Source: Siphonodentalium dalli | Lineage: Eukaryota > Mollusca > Scaphopoda > Gadilida > Siphonodentaliidae | Direction: 5' to 3' | Length of the DNA stretch: 64,000 bases | NCBI GenBank assembly: GCA_032622095.1 | Contig: CP136066.1 | Coordinates: 172,301,164-172,365,163, forward strand | In this document: positions 1-10,286 of the stretch, piece after piece | Layout of the letters: each line of letters begins with the position of its first letter | How positions within the stretch are numbered: the first letter of the stretch is position 1 | The notes under the pieces: model-generated | Databases searched by the model: none | The model's input: the letters and a program-made list of their open reading frames with translations, nothing else | What the model was told of the DNA's origin: nothing | Made by a program: the position numbers and the translations under genes

Positions 1-172
1 CGGATGTGATCTTTGAAATATTCATGAACCGAAATATGGATGAATGATGTCCATAGGGGAGGGGTCTTGTGTAGACATCTCACACCTGATTAGTAAATCT
101 CTTGAATTACGCCACCTCACAAAAATAATAAACCTCGGCGATAAGCCACCTTTGGGATGCTCTGTGCGGGCC

Positions 173-312
173 ACAGGGGCGTGTCGTTTAAACGAATAAA
201 ATATATATTTTTTAAATATATCAGATTAAAACGAGCGCGCCACTTTAAAAAGTGCAGAATTGTTTATCGATGCACTTTTTATGTTTTACTCGTTTTAACG
301 ACACACCCCTGT
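173..312. mobile_element. Short TIR element (MITE-like)
   Basis: The ends are inverted copies of each other: CAGGGGCGTGTCGTTT on the left and a near-exact reverse complement ending ACGACACACCCCTG on the right. A second nested inverted pair built on AAAAAGTGCA/TGCACTTTTT lies inside. At about 140 bp with no coding capacity it fits a non-autonomous DNA transposon. No clear target duplication was seen, so the superfamily is open. Confidence 0.6.
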
Positions 313-348
313 TGTGCTGGAACTTGTGCATGATGCACACATTTGGTC

Positions 349-560
349 AGAATGTTAAAGAAAACAAATGTGAATTTGGACATAAATGGGGTATCAGCTT
401 GTTTGAAAAATAGTATTGTATCTGCTTGTAGCTGACAAAATACTCTGTAATATGTCATATCTTAGTTTATTTACCTTTTCCCCGTTTCTGGTCATGTTTG
501 CGATCGCCTCGGCGTGATAGTCATCAACTCGAAACCACGTGATTCCGCACCGTGATTAGA
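349..560 (+). repeat. Dispersed repeat, copy 1 of a rearranged pair
   Basis: Three blocks recur at 17890-18260. TTTGGTCAGAATGTTA and the block around AAACCACGTGATTCC are in the same orientation in both copies, while the ~75-bp block 367-442 is reversed. The block contains no ORF. It could be part of a transposon whose ends I cannot define. Confidence 0.6.
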
Positions 561-913
561 CCTGCTAGGAATGATTTGGGGTTCCAAACGTCACGTGGCT
601 TTAAGTGTCATTTGATGTTGTTTCAGTAATATATTTCTGTCGGAATATTTTAGTGAGCAATTAGTTCTCGTAAAAGAAAGCCACTTTCTGAACCTTAATG
701 TATTGATTAACTAATCAACGCCTTGAAGAAAACACATTTGTTCCATTTGATATCCTGTTAATTATAGTCGGGGTTGTTGTCCACCATGTACAAATACTGT
801 TAAATTGTTGAGCACACTATTTGGTTTTACGAATGTGCTACCACATCTGACCACACTGCAAATAATCACAAATGCGTATATTCCAATATTGGATTCGTGA
901 ATAGTAATATAAC
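561..913. other. Unassigned stretch
   Basis: AT-rich sequence with one CACGTG E-box-like word near 592. I see no coding signal or repeat structure here. Confidence 0.4.
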
Positions 914-950
914 TGATTGATTGATTGATTGATTGTTTATTCCAGCCATT
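914..950 (-). repeat. Retroposon 3' tail with (CAAT)n
   Basis: Read on the minus strand this is AATAAAC followed by about five CAAT/TGAT units. An AATAAA signal followed by a short tandem tail is typical of LINE/SINE 3' ends in molluscs. The body would extend to higher coordinates but is not recognisable. Confidence 0.45.
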
Positions 951-1116
951 TTTACATGGTACAAGGAAACATACAGTAACATGCATAATGTAGAACATAT
1001 GTACATATATATATACAAGTATCCACGCACGACCATATTAAACGAATATAGTTTCGATTACAATCGACAATTGCTTATATCACCATACCCCCAGCCATGT
1101 CAATATATAAAGAATC

Positions 1117-2265
1117 AATGAGTGACTTTGAGATCGGCTGCAGCTTCGGTCACAGCCGATATAGGAAATAAGTCTGCGCATGTCTATATCCGAGGAACTC
1201 GAACGACGATGACCGCGGCTGCAGCCGCAACGAATGTCACTTTCAGTATACCACGGAACCGGACCTGGTGGATCCAAAATGGCCGCGAGTTAGTGATAGG
1301 GCATTATACAAACATCATGAATTCTCCTGTAATTTAATCATCGAATTTGAAGGTCTGGTATCATAAACTATATAGGGTTATCTGTTGATCAGACCCAATG
1401 CTGTATATTTTATACTTTAAGAGCATAAATAAAACATTAGTTTATATAGGCCTAGGCGTGTATATACGTTCGGTTACATTAGTCCGGGAGCTAATAGGGA
1501 TACCCTTGCCCCCACCCTGGGACTTAACTTTACCCCACTCCAGACAAGATGGCGGCCATTATGGCCGCCGTTTTTTCCAGACTAGGCCCTCAGTCAGTTT
1601 GATGCAAATTATAGCGGGAAACTCTAGTAAAATGTATACAAATGTATATATTTTCGTGAAGCTAAGACATAATGACACATTTATAGGGCAAAATTTAAAC
1701 TCCCCATCCAAGATGGCCGCCAAAATGGCCGCCAGAAGTTGAAAATATGACATTTTTCTCTTATATCTTCTAGATCAGCTTATGGTGTTTGGAACTGGTT
1801 GAGAAATGAGACTTTATTTTGTATTTTGTATATTAACTGATCTTTGAAGAAATTAAATGTGCAATTATTGGGATCATAGCCCCTTCCGATCCCTCCAAAA
1901 TTTAATTTTACAGAATGCGGTATAAATTTTCACAAAATATCACAATTGGGATTCTAGTCATATTTCAACAAGAAATGAACAGAACTTTGCAATGTAAGTG
2001 AGGCATATCATTACCTATGAATATTCCAACTCATTGGAACCAAAATTGTTAATTTGGCTCAAAATGGCCGCCAAAATATGGAAAATGGCAGATATTGCCC
2101 CAGCGTGCCCTGCAATCGCTTACAAGTTGTGGTTGATATATACAATTGGCTATTCTGCATTCTATACATCGAATACTAATATGTTTGATGCACGATGGTT
2201 AATTGTTACTATTGTCACCACTGACTTCACCAGAAATATTGGATTTTTCTCTCACAAACTTGACA
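1117..2265 (+). repeat. Left inverted arm of the foldback element
   Basis: Collinear, with gaps, to the reverse complement of 4391-6922. It contains the dense AAGATGGCGGCCAT / ATGGCCGCC words at 1548-1570 and 1710-1735 and AAAATGGCCGCC at 2061-2072. Apparent reading frames here give MAAK-type peptides that only reflect these words. Confidence 0.7.
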
Positions 2266-2769
2266 TAAATATCGGCAAAAAAAATAACTTTTAGGTTTGG
2301 ACCATTTTTTCAAGTAAAATGTAACTATCTTTGATATGAAAGGAGTTTGTTGTTTTGGTCTATCTTAAATGTGTAACACTGTGGTGTTTATAGACTAAAT
2401 TGCTCAAGATAGCTTCCAAAATGGCAACCAAATTTGGTAAAAAGTTCATTTTTTACATATATCCCGAATATTATGCTCTGCGTTTTCCACAAAGGTAGAA
2501 AATTATGACTCTTTGGTTATTATACGTTTTAGATAATTAACTGACAACTACATGTTTTATTCTGGTTGTCCCAGTTCCGTATGGGGCATGACAAATTCAT
2601 TTTAAAGTTGCAGTATGGAATTTTGCCGAGAACCTCTTTTGTGATTCGGGCCATATTATTGAAAGGAAATGGGCAGAATTTTGAGACGGAACTGAGATGA
2701 ACCATAATCTGTGGCTATTCTGGCCCATTAAGATAAAAATTTATCAACTGGATACAGGGTGGATGCCAT
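2266..2769. other. Left-arm segment without a right-arm partner
   Basis: Non-coding, AT-rich. It has one more AAAATGGCAACC-type word near 2419, in the style of the flanking arm. It lies between the matched arm and the minisatellite and is missing on the other side, so it is either an insertion here or a deletion there. Confidence 0.45.
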
Positions 2770-3950
2770 GGTGGCAGCCAGGGAGTTACTGTATGACCAT
2801 AGGTGAGGTGAATAGGTATGTTTACAGGGAGTATACAGGATATACATTGTCATGAATAATGTGCACCAGTATACAAGGAATTACTATATGGTTATGAGTG
2901 GGTTGTTCATGTTGAGATGTGGAGGTATACAAGGAGTGGCTGTATGGTCATGTGTGAGGCGAATCGGTATACATGGAGTGACTGTACGGTGTATGGTTAT
3001 GTGTGCCCAGTACGGGTGTACCCGATGTGGCTGTATGGGCATTGATGTGGTGTATGGATACGAGAGTAGCTACATGGTCGGTGTGCTGTGATGTATATAT
3101 GGACTATGGAGTGACTGTACGGTCATGGGTGGGATGTACAGGTATACTGTGTGTGCATGTATTTTGACAGATGGGTGTATATGTATACATGTGCTTTCTG
3201 TATGATCATGGATGGAGTATGTGGATAAATGTAAATAGGGAGTGAGTTTATGGTTATGGGTAGTGTGTATAGGTGGAATGACATGACTGTACGGTCATGA
3301 TTGAAGTGTGTATGCATACCTGGAGTAAGCTGGATGGTCATTGGCGAGCGTGTGGTATATAGGCAGTGCCCTTTTGGTAACGGGTGAGATGTATATTTAT
3401 ATATGTCGTGGATGTATTATCATTGGTGGTTGTATAGGGAGTAGCTGTATGATCATGTATGGCTTGCATGAGTATACGGTGAGTATGGAAGGTATGAGTG
3501 GTCGTGTGTGCAGAAATTGGTATATCGGGGAGGGCTGAATGGCCATTGGTGAGGTGTATATGTATACCTGGATTGAATACATGGTCATGGATGGGCTGTA
3601 TATGCATATATCGAATGGCTATGGGTGTGGCGAATGTGTATACATGTAGTGACTGTATGGTCAAAGGTGCGGTGAATAGGTATACAACGAGTGACTGTAT
3701 GATCCTGAACGTGGTGAATATGTATACAGGGAATGAACATATGGTATTGTTTCAGGTGTAGGAGTATACCTGGTGTTCATGCATGGTGACTCGCGGCTGT
3801 ATGGTCATGTGTGGTGTGTACGGGTATAACCAAGTATGGCTGTATGGTCATGGGTCAGGTCTACGTGTATAAAGTGGGTGACTATGTTGTCATTTGTGTG
3901 GTGTTTATGTACATATGGAGTGACTGTGATGGGTGGGTTGTACATGTGAA
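2770..3950 (+). repeat. Degenerate 42-bp minisatellite, forward part
   Basis: Roughly 28 diverged units built on AGTGACTGTATGGTCATG followed by a GTGAGGTG-like block and GTATACATGG. Units vary by indels. Small open frames on both strands here are products of the repeat (GTATAC and CATG words), not genes. Confidence 0.8.
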
Positions 3951-4075
3951 ACCTTGGGTGCCTATCTCTTTCAACAATAACTCAATGATATGTTAATCAA
4001 CAGAGAGGTAATATAAGAGAGTTCTCCATTTTGATGGTATTTATGTACAATGGAGGAAAGCGATAGCCATTACCA

Positions 4076-4390
4076 CACAGTCACTCCATATATACATACA
4101 CACCACAAATGACAATATAGTCACCCATTGTATATTCATACACCTGACCTATGACCATACAACCATAGTTGGTTATTACCACACACACCACAAATGACTA
4201 CACCGCCATGAGTCACAATAGACATTCAAGATATACATAAACACCACAACAATGGCCATAGAGTCACCCCAGGTATACATATGCACCTCACCAATGGCCA
4301 TATAGCCATTCGCTTCATACACATACCCTCACCCATGACACCAGATATTCTCCTTCACCTGACCAATGACCATATAGTCACCACATGGGT
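4076..4390 (-). repeat. 42-bp minisatellite, inverted part
   Basis: About seven units of the same minisatellite in the opposite orientation (CCATATAGTCACC, CACCTCACCAATGGCC). Between this block and the forward block lies ~125 bp of unique sequence (3951-4075), which would be the loop if the whole element folded back. Confidence 0.75.
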
Positions 4391-4899
4391 ATAAGTTTGT
4401 GAGAGAAAAATCAAATATTTCTGGTGATGTCAGTGGTGACAATAGTAACAATTAACCATGGTGCATCATACATGTTATTATTCAATGTATAAAAGGCAGA
4501 ATATCCAATTGTATACATCAACCACAACTTGTAAGCGAGTGCAGTGCATGCTGGGGCAATATCTACCATTTCCCATATTTTGGCAGCCATTTTGAGCCAA
4601 ATTAACAATGAGTTGGAATATTCAAAGGCAATGATATGCTTCACTAACATTACAAAGTTCTGTTCATTTCTTGTTGAGATATGACTAGAATCCCAATTGT
4701 GATTTTGTGTGTAATTTTATACCGAATTCTGTAAAATCGAATGTTTGAGGGATTGGAAGGGGCTAGAACCCCAATAATTGCATATTTCATTGCTCCAATG
4801 GTCAGTTAATATACAAAATAAAGTCTCATTTCTCAACCAGTTCCAAACATCATAAACTGATCTATAAAAGTGTCATTATGTCTTAGCTTCACGAGTTTC

Positions 4900-6374
4900 C
4901 AGGGGGGGGGGGGGGGGGGTCGGAAAAAAATTCCAGGCACGTATGATCATTTTAATTTTTTCCGGCCACGGGGGACCCACCCACCCAATTTCTTCCGTTT
5001 CCGGCCTTTTTTTCCAGGCAATTTTGGACACCCACCTTTTTTTTCTGTTTCAGGAAGTTTTTTTCCGGTCAGTTTTGGACACCCACCCCCTTTAAATTTG
5101 AGAAAAATGATCAATTGAGCAACCAAATAGCTGATTATCCTGCATTATCATAATTTATTGCGCGATATTTGAATAGAACAGTGCATAATGAGATAACTAT
5201 ACTATTTGAATGTATCATATAAGTGTCATTAATCAAGAAATGTGTCAACATAGTCACATTTCTAGGATTATATAGTAGCAGAGTGCCAAGGTTTTTATTA
5301 AATATATAGTCACATGATCTAGTCACATAATCACATTTGAGTATTCTACAGAATACATGGTACCGGTACAACAAATTTCAGATTATTTGATATTTTGATA
5401 TTTGCTATGTGATATACAGTAATGCCTAATTAATCGACTCCATAACCACAGCAGAATAATGGGTAATTTAATTTTAATTTCCGACTAAATCCTGAAAATT
5501 ACCCATTATTCTGCTGTGGTTATGGAGTCGTTTAATCAGGGCATTACTGTATTGCTGGAATCAAATTGTTTATCAAAACATGTGGAAATACAACTGTTCA
5601 TCCCAGTTCATCCCAGTTTGAAGAATAATGCTAATACCAAACATAACCATGATATACATGCGTGACTCTTCTTGGGGCATCTCAGAAACCAGAACTGTGG
5701 AAACATGTTATAGCGTGTAATGGCAGGCTGGTAGCCACTGCCTGAAGTAATAGGCTTCGTAATAATTGGGAATAATATGGATGGATAGCCCAATTTCACT
5801 TCTTTTTTGCTCACGATATCAGTGACGATAAAATCTTCGTTACTGTGATTAACATTACAAGCTGATCCACATTAACATGGAAAACAATGTGAAATTGTTC
5901 AAGCGGGCCCGGCTGGCCTTCAATTTATTTGTTAAGATTTTATGTTTTACGTTTTTATTCCATTATTTATTATATCTTTATTTTCATGTCACATATGGTC
6001 ATGTGTTCTTTCATTTTATTGCTTATTTTCAGCGGAGTTCTGCATAGTTATTCTTATTTTGTTGTATCAGTAGATGGAATCCTGATTAAATTTTATTTTT
6101 CCAATAGCGCAGTGTCTAGTTCTATCAAGTTGAATTTGGGTTATTGTTGGCCATTGTGCAACTGATCCAACTTCTGATAACCTCTATATGTAGTATAGCA
6201 TTAGTATTAACTATATATGACCTGTTTCTGTTCAAAACACATCAAAATAAGACTCAATAGCAGGAATGGAAAAAACATTTGGCATATGGAAAAAACTGTT
6301 TTTTGGACCCAAGAGACACCCACCCACCCCATCATACGTGTCTGGAAATTTGTTCCGACCCCCCCCCCCCCCTG
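4900..6374. mobile_element. hAT-like non-autonomous element with poly-G/poly-C ends
   Basis: The element starts CAGGGG... and ends ...CCCCTG, the typical hAT terminal words, here stretched into long G and C runs. The inverted ends continue as TCGGAAAAAAATTCCAG / CTGGAAATTTGTTCCGA with CACGTATGAT further in. GAGTTTC is duplicated directly outside both ends (4893-4899 and 6375-6381), 7 bp of the 8 bp expected for hAT; the other arm shows an uninterrupted GAGTTTCC near 1617-1624 (reverse strand). There is a subterminal ~60-bp tandem built on TTTTGGACACCCACC (4955-5095). No transposase ORF is present. Confidence 0.7.
5417..5549. mobile_element. Palindromic TA-flanked MITE
   Basis: Almost the whole 133 bp is one inverted repeat: CAGTAATGCC...CGACTCCATAACCACAGC on the left and its complement on the right, around a short AT-rich centre. 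A TA dinucleotide flanks each end, as for Tc1/mariner-type elements. A half copy is at 13114-13185. It lies inside the hAT-like element. Confidence 0.75.
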
Positions 6375-6922
6375 GAGTTTCCAGCTATAATTTGCATCAA
6401 ACTGACTTATGGCCTAGTCTGAAAAACGGGGGCCATGATGGCCGCCATCTTGTCTGGAGTCTACACGGCCACTTTCTTTTCTTGTTAATATTGTTTAAAA
6501 GTTGAAGGACATAATAAGGAACAAAATGGGTGGGGTAAAGTTAAGTCCATGGGGGTGCAACGGTACCCCTATTAGCTCCCGGACTATATAAAAAAAAAAC
6601 ATCGAATTAACTATGAACTCCACCTTTCCAAAAATAGTTTCATAAAATTAGATAGATAATTGTTTTCGTAAAACAACCATCGAACCCAAAGATAAAATCT
6701 ACATGTACATGTATCAACCACACATTAACTTTTTTCAATTAATTCAATCATTGTCCGCCTTTTTCATTTATTCAGTGGCCGCCATTTTGGATTTGATCGG
6801 TAGTACGGGAACTCGCAACCAGGATTTGGTGGATACGTGACGTCACATATCCTGGTCATGGTAACTTCGAGGTCCCAAATCCGGCTGTGATTAGCTGCAG
6901 CCGATCTCGAAGTCACTCATTA

Positions 6923-7682
6923 TATACCGTGTAAAATATCGTGTTAGTTCATCGTCGAACTGCGCATGCTCGAGTGACTTTGTTTTGATTGTGGTGCTCG
7001 ACAATATATCATGGGCGAGAAAAAGGGGGTTACTACATAATCGTAAGCATGATATATGCCTTCCTAAGTGTATGGGGTATATCATCGTTAGCGTTGCTAA
7101 TAGGTATACACATGTATAAGAGGTAATTAAGCCATCAAATGTCGAATAGGCATAATACAATATGCAGTAAGTCTTAACGAGGACTGGTTGATTAACATGC
7201 AAATTGTCATTTGTGATCATTAAATATATCATACCATCTGCCTCAGTTGTCCTCATATCGCTTCATGCCTATGCGTACGAATTTTGCGAGTTTCTTCACC
7301 CTCCAACCTCAGGAATCCGACGCTGGTCTTCGTGAATCGAGCAAGAAACAAAGGATGCATGCACTTGTTAGTGGCATAGCTCAGTCAGAACATATCATTC
7401 AAATATTGGCAATATTTAACTATTTGCGATCAATTGTCAGATAATGTGCCAGGAAAATGTGTCAGTGTGCAATTATTAAGCGTGGCTTAACGAGCCACCA
7501 TCTGATTTTAACATAAGAAATTTCGACGCCAATTTGCAGCTAACCAGGCAAATAAAAAGAAAACTACTTCCAATGAATGAATGCTTTAATGAACTCAATT
7601 GTGAGTTAACACGCGTTAGAGTTGACAACCATATTTATAATGATTTACATATGATAATGCTGTAGGATCACCAGCATATATA
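6923..7682. other. Unassigned stretch
   Basis: No repeat structure or recognisable protein was found. Open frames of 65-121 codons lack recognisable motifs and are probably chance. Confidence 0.4.
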
Positions 7683-7862
7683 TCATCATCGTCGTCATCA
7701 TTATAATTATCTTCCTCATCATCGTCAACATCATCATCATCATAATCGTCAACATCATCATCACCATCATCATCGTCAACATCATCATCATCATCATCAT
7801 CGTCATCATCATCATCATAATCATCATCACCACCACCATCATCATCATCATCATCATCATCA
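7683..7862. repeat. ATC/GAT trinucleotide microsatellite
   Basis: About 180 bp of nearly pure TCATCATCG-type repeats with GTC and CAC variants. On the minus strand it reads as a poly-Asp or poly-Met frame, which is a repeat artefact. Confidence 0.95.
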
Positions 7863-8354
7863 ACCAACGCCATTCCTGATACGCGTATATGCATCACGAA
7901 GTTCGCAAATAGCGTTTAAAACGATCCAATATAAATTAGTGGAAAACATATAATTAAAGATGGATTATCTCTTCATATAACAAATTTGAAATAGTTCCGT
8001 GGGTATACAATAATAAATATGAATTGAAGTCCCCTATCCAGAAACGCTTCTATCAATTAATATTGGTTTTATTTCGAATATTTTCTGATAAAATGCGATG
8101 ATTAAAAGGGACACATATTTGTTATGTTTTTAGAACAGACCGTTCGGGCGATAGCGATAGAGATCGTTTGGGTGTTCCCAATGCTACGCACCCAACGTGA
8201 AATGTCTCAGGTTGATTGTTTGTATTGTTATATTCTATAGTTACACGCGATAATGAGTATAACTAACGTATATTTGTGACAAAATTACTCAATATAATGT
8301 CGGGTCTCTGTTAACAGTAACCACTATTGGTCGTTAGCTGAACGATCACCTATG
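7863..8354. other. Unassigned stretch
   Basis: AT-rich, no ORF of note and no internal repeats seen between the microsatellite and the TTAA element. Confidence 0.4.
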
Positions 8355-8856
8355 TTAAAGGCACGGTTGGCCTTAGTTGTCGAAAATATTCATATTTGTT
8401 CCAAACACCACAAACAGACAAACATTAAAAGGCATACAGTTTCGTTCATATATACCATTACCATCGCGTAAACAGCATGCTATCACAAAGACTTACTATA
8501 TTTTACATAAGCAAGAGCCTGCTTATGTTACAGAAGACAACACAGTGTCACTGGCTAATCACACACAAATGATATAAACGCTCTTTATTACTTCCATATC
8601 AGGAATTCAGCAACAAAGAACGCTCTTTATGTTTACCATCATAATATAAACAAACACCAGAAAAGTAACTTTTTATGCTTTTATTTACATAACAATGGTC
8701 AAACAAATGACAATAACATACTGTTTATGCGATATTTCTTATTTGTATACGGACAAAGTCTGTCTAAATTTTGATGTTCTATCTGTTTGTGGCGGTTTTT
8801 GATGGGTGGAAATATTTTCACAGGATACCCACCGCCAAGGCCAACCGTACCTTTAA
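8355..8856 (+). mobile_element. TTAA-flanked 502-bp MITE, copy 1
   Basis: Bounded by TTAA at both ends, with ends AGGCACGGTTGGCC and GGCCAACCGTACCT. The body carries several AACGCTCTTTAT words and AACAGCATG/CATACTGTTTATG inverted words. The copy at 19453-19954 has the same length and is closely similar; a diverged reversed copy lies at 14000-14395. TTAA duplication points to a piggyBac-type mobiliser, although the TIR lacks the usual CCC start. Non-coding. Confidence 0.8.
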
Positions 8857-9299
8857 TACCCTGAAACTATATAAAAATATAAAAATTATCCGGCGCAATG
8901 GAAACGATCTGAAATTTACCGAAAATTATAAGAAACAAAACACGTATTTGTTTATTCAAACGAACATCGACACTTTTATGCACGTGTTACTTAGATTTCC
9001 AGCGTGCTTTGATAAGCTAGACCCTCGATTTTTCCAAGTTTATAAAGCTTGGCCGAGCCGATATTGGTGGTTAATATATTTATACGAGTGCATTTAGATT
9101 TTGTAAGATGTGTACAGAACATAGAAACCTCAACTCCAATTTAACACACACAGTTCTGGGCAGTATTTGGAAACATACACTCAGATTCATACGAATCATA
9201 CTAGCCACAAAAAGCAAATTAGTCACAAATCGGTTTTGGCACCTCCCACCCCAAACCCCGAACCCACTCATTTGTAAATGTAAATATGTTTAACCTATA
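8857..9299. other. Unassigned stretch
   Basis: AT-rich. It may hold the decayed body of the retroposon whose tail follows at 9300-9433, but no reverse-transcriptase motif can be read. Confidence 0.35.
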
Positions 9300-9433
9300 T
9301 ATGATTTTGAATCTTTCCTTCAACATTTTGTATGAATAATATTATTGTAAACAGGGAGAGGGGCAAAGTAAGTTTTGTAACTTGTCCCCAATCCCTTTTG
9401 TATTATTCGATATACAAATAAAATATGTTTAAA
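9300..9433 (+). repeat. LINE-type 3' end with stem-loop, copy A
   Basis: GGGA (9354-9357) can pair with TCCC (9392-9395), and GGGG (9360-9363) with CCCC (9386-9389), around a GA/AA internal loop. The end is AATAAAATATGTTTAAA. The same architecture occurs at 25305-25401 and on the minus strand at 55860-55905. A 3' stem is commonly the reverse-transcriptase recognition signal in LINEs. Confidence 0.6.
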
Positions 9434-9764
9434 GTAAAGTAATTCATACGAATACTGAGTCTATTTCTCGGAAGGCTTGTGGTATTCCCCCGAGTTACGT
9501 CACTTCGCGCTACATTAATCCTTTCGATTGGACTCCTTTATCTTGGTGCTATTAATAGTTATTTCTGATTGATGCTATACTGAGGTGAAAACCCGAGGTT
9601 GGGAAATGTCAACGGAACGAAAGATGATCAGACCCACTCATATATGTTGGTATGGAGTTTACTCCAGACTGGGTTCTGGGTGACAACGATCGGTATCCTA
9701 TCAAAATTCCACTAAACAAATTGCTAACTTCTGATTTTTACTTGATAACAAATCATGTGACAAA
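9434..9764. other. Unassigned stretch
   Basis: No repeat or coding signal identified. It lies immediately upstream of the first LINE relic and may be part of it. Confidence 0.35.
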
Positions 9765-10022
9765 ATGTCAACATCGCTCTACAAATTGCTGTATAATCAT
9801 TACGTTGGCGATATATTCTTTTCTTCGTGGGTTTCCGCAATCAACGAAATTCAGCTTGATTGCTGTGGCATGTCTCATGTCTGGGTGAATCAATATGCCA
9901 TAGCTAACTCGACATGTATTCTCAAGAACATCGCAGGAATTGCAAAAGAACTGGGTTTTTTTCTTCAAAATTGGCATAACGATATATCAATCTCCAAGAA
10001 GGGAAAATATGATGACTTATGA
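9765..10022 (+). pseudogene. LINE reverse-transcriptase C-terminal relic (family 1)
   Basis: An 85-codon open frame reads SLYKLLYNHYVGDIFFSSWV, then INEIQLDCCGMSHVWVNQ, then LQNWHNDI. This resembles the region beyond the polymerase domain in a common invertebrate LINE group, where a short helical block is followed by W..I...L...G...VW..Q and a later W. Nothing upstream in frame gives the catalytic FADD motif, so only the C-terminal end is preserved. The frame stops at 10020-10022 and a relic of a different LINE family begins 19 bp later. The family match is from remembered patterns and moderately secure. Confidence 0.5.
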
Positions 10023-10040
10023 ATATCGTCGACAATACAA

Positions 10041-10286
10041 GTGTCTATGGTTGTATATAAGTCATTAAATCATAATATGCCTTCTTATATACAAGATTTG
10101 TTTATTGTGAGTACTGGTCGTTTCACTCGATCCACTGCCAGTGAATTATACTTGAAGGACATTGCCAAGACCAATGTTAAATATGGTCGTAGGTGCTTTC
10201 AAAAAAACTGCTTGCCATATGCTATACGAAGATTGGACGATGACAAGGACTTCCATACGACTGTGAAGACTCATCTCTTCAAATGA
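10041..10286 (+). pseudogene. LINE reverse-transcriptase C-terminal relic (family 2)
   Basis: The 81-codon frame reads VVYKSLNHNMPSYIQDLF early, a TRSTAS block in the middle, KYGRRCFQKN, and ends with VKTHLFK. This is the classic C-terminal tail of CR1/Jockey-like LINEs (YK.LNG.AP.YI..LF ... TR ... FG.RSF ... K..LK.HLF). The upstream polymerase domain is absent. The stop is followed by sequence containing a small palindrome (AGCTATAGCT, near 10308) rather than a clear poly-A tail. It was probably a 5'-truncated insertion that has since decayed; the start codon chosen is arbitrary. Confidence 0.7.

Larger units (their letters stand above)
1117..6922. mobile_element. 5.8-kb foldback element with internal minisatellite
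   Basis: The ends are inverted copies (GAGTGACTTTGAGATCGG on the left, its near-exact reverse complement at 6903-6919). Further collinear inverted matches occur at 1475-1625 with 6385-6590 and at 1990-2265 with 4395-4690. The arms surround a 42-bp minisatellite that itself changes orientation in the middle. The right arm is lengthened by a nested hAT-like element (4900-6374), and the left arm carries about 500 bp (2270-2760) absent from the right. No transposase is seen, so this is a foldback-type or non-autonomous TIR element. No target duplication is obvious. Confidence 0.75.
4391..6922 (-). repeat. Right inverted arm, interrupted by a nested element
   Basis: Reverse-complement match to the left arm in two pieces: 4391-4899 and 6375-6922. 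The gap between them is the hAT-like insertion. About 30 bp present at the corresponding site in the left arm (around 1626-1655) are missing at the insertion point. Confidence 0.7.

Noticed and set aside
2770-3950. Possible array of regulatory direct repeats or CRISPR
   Set aside because: Units are contiguous and degenerate without spacers, and they continue inverted at 4076-4390, so it is a minisatellite in a foldback element.
7616-7897. Asp-rich and Met-rich open frames
   Set aside because: They are translations of the ATC microsatellite in two frames.
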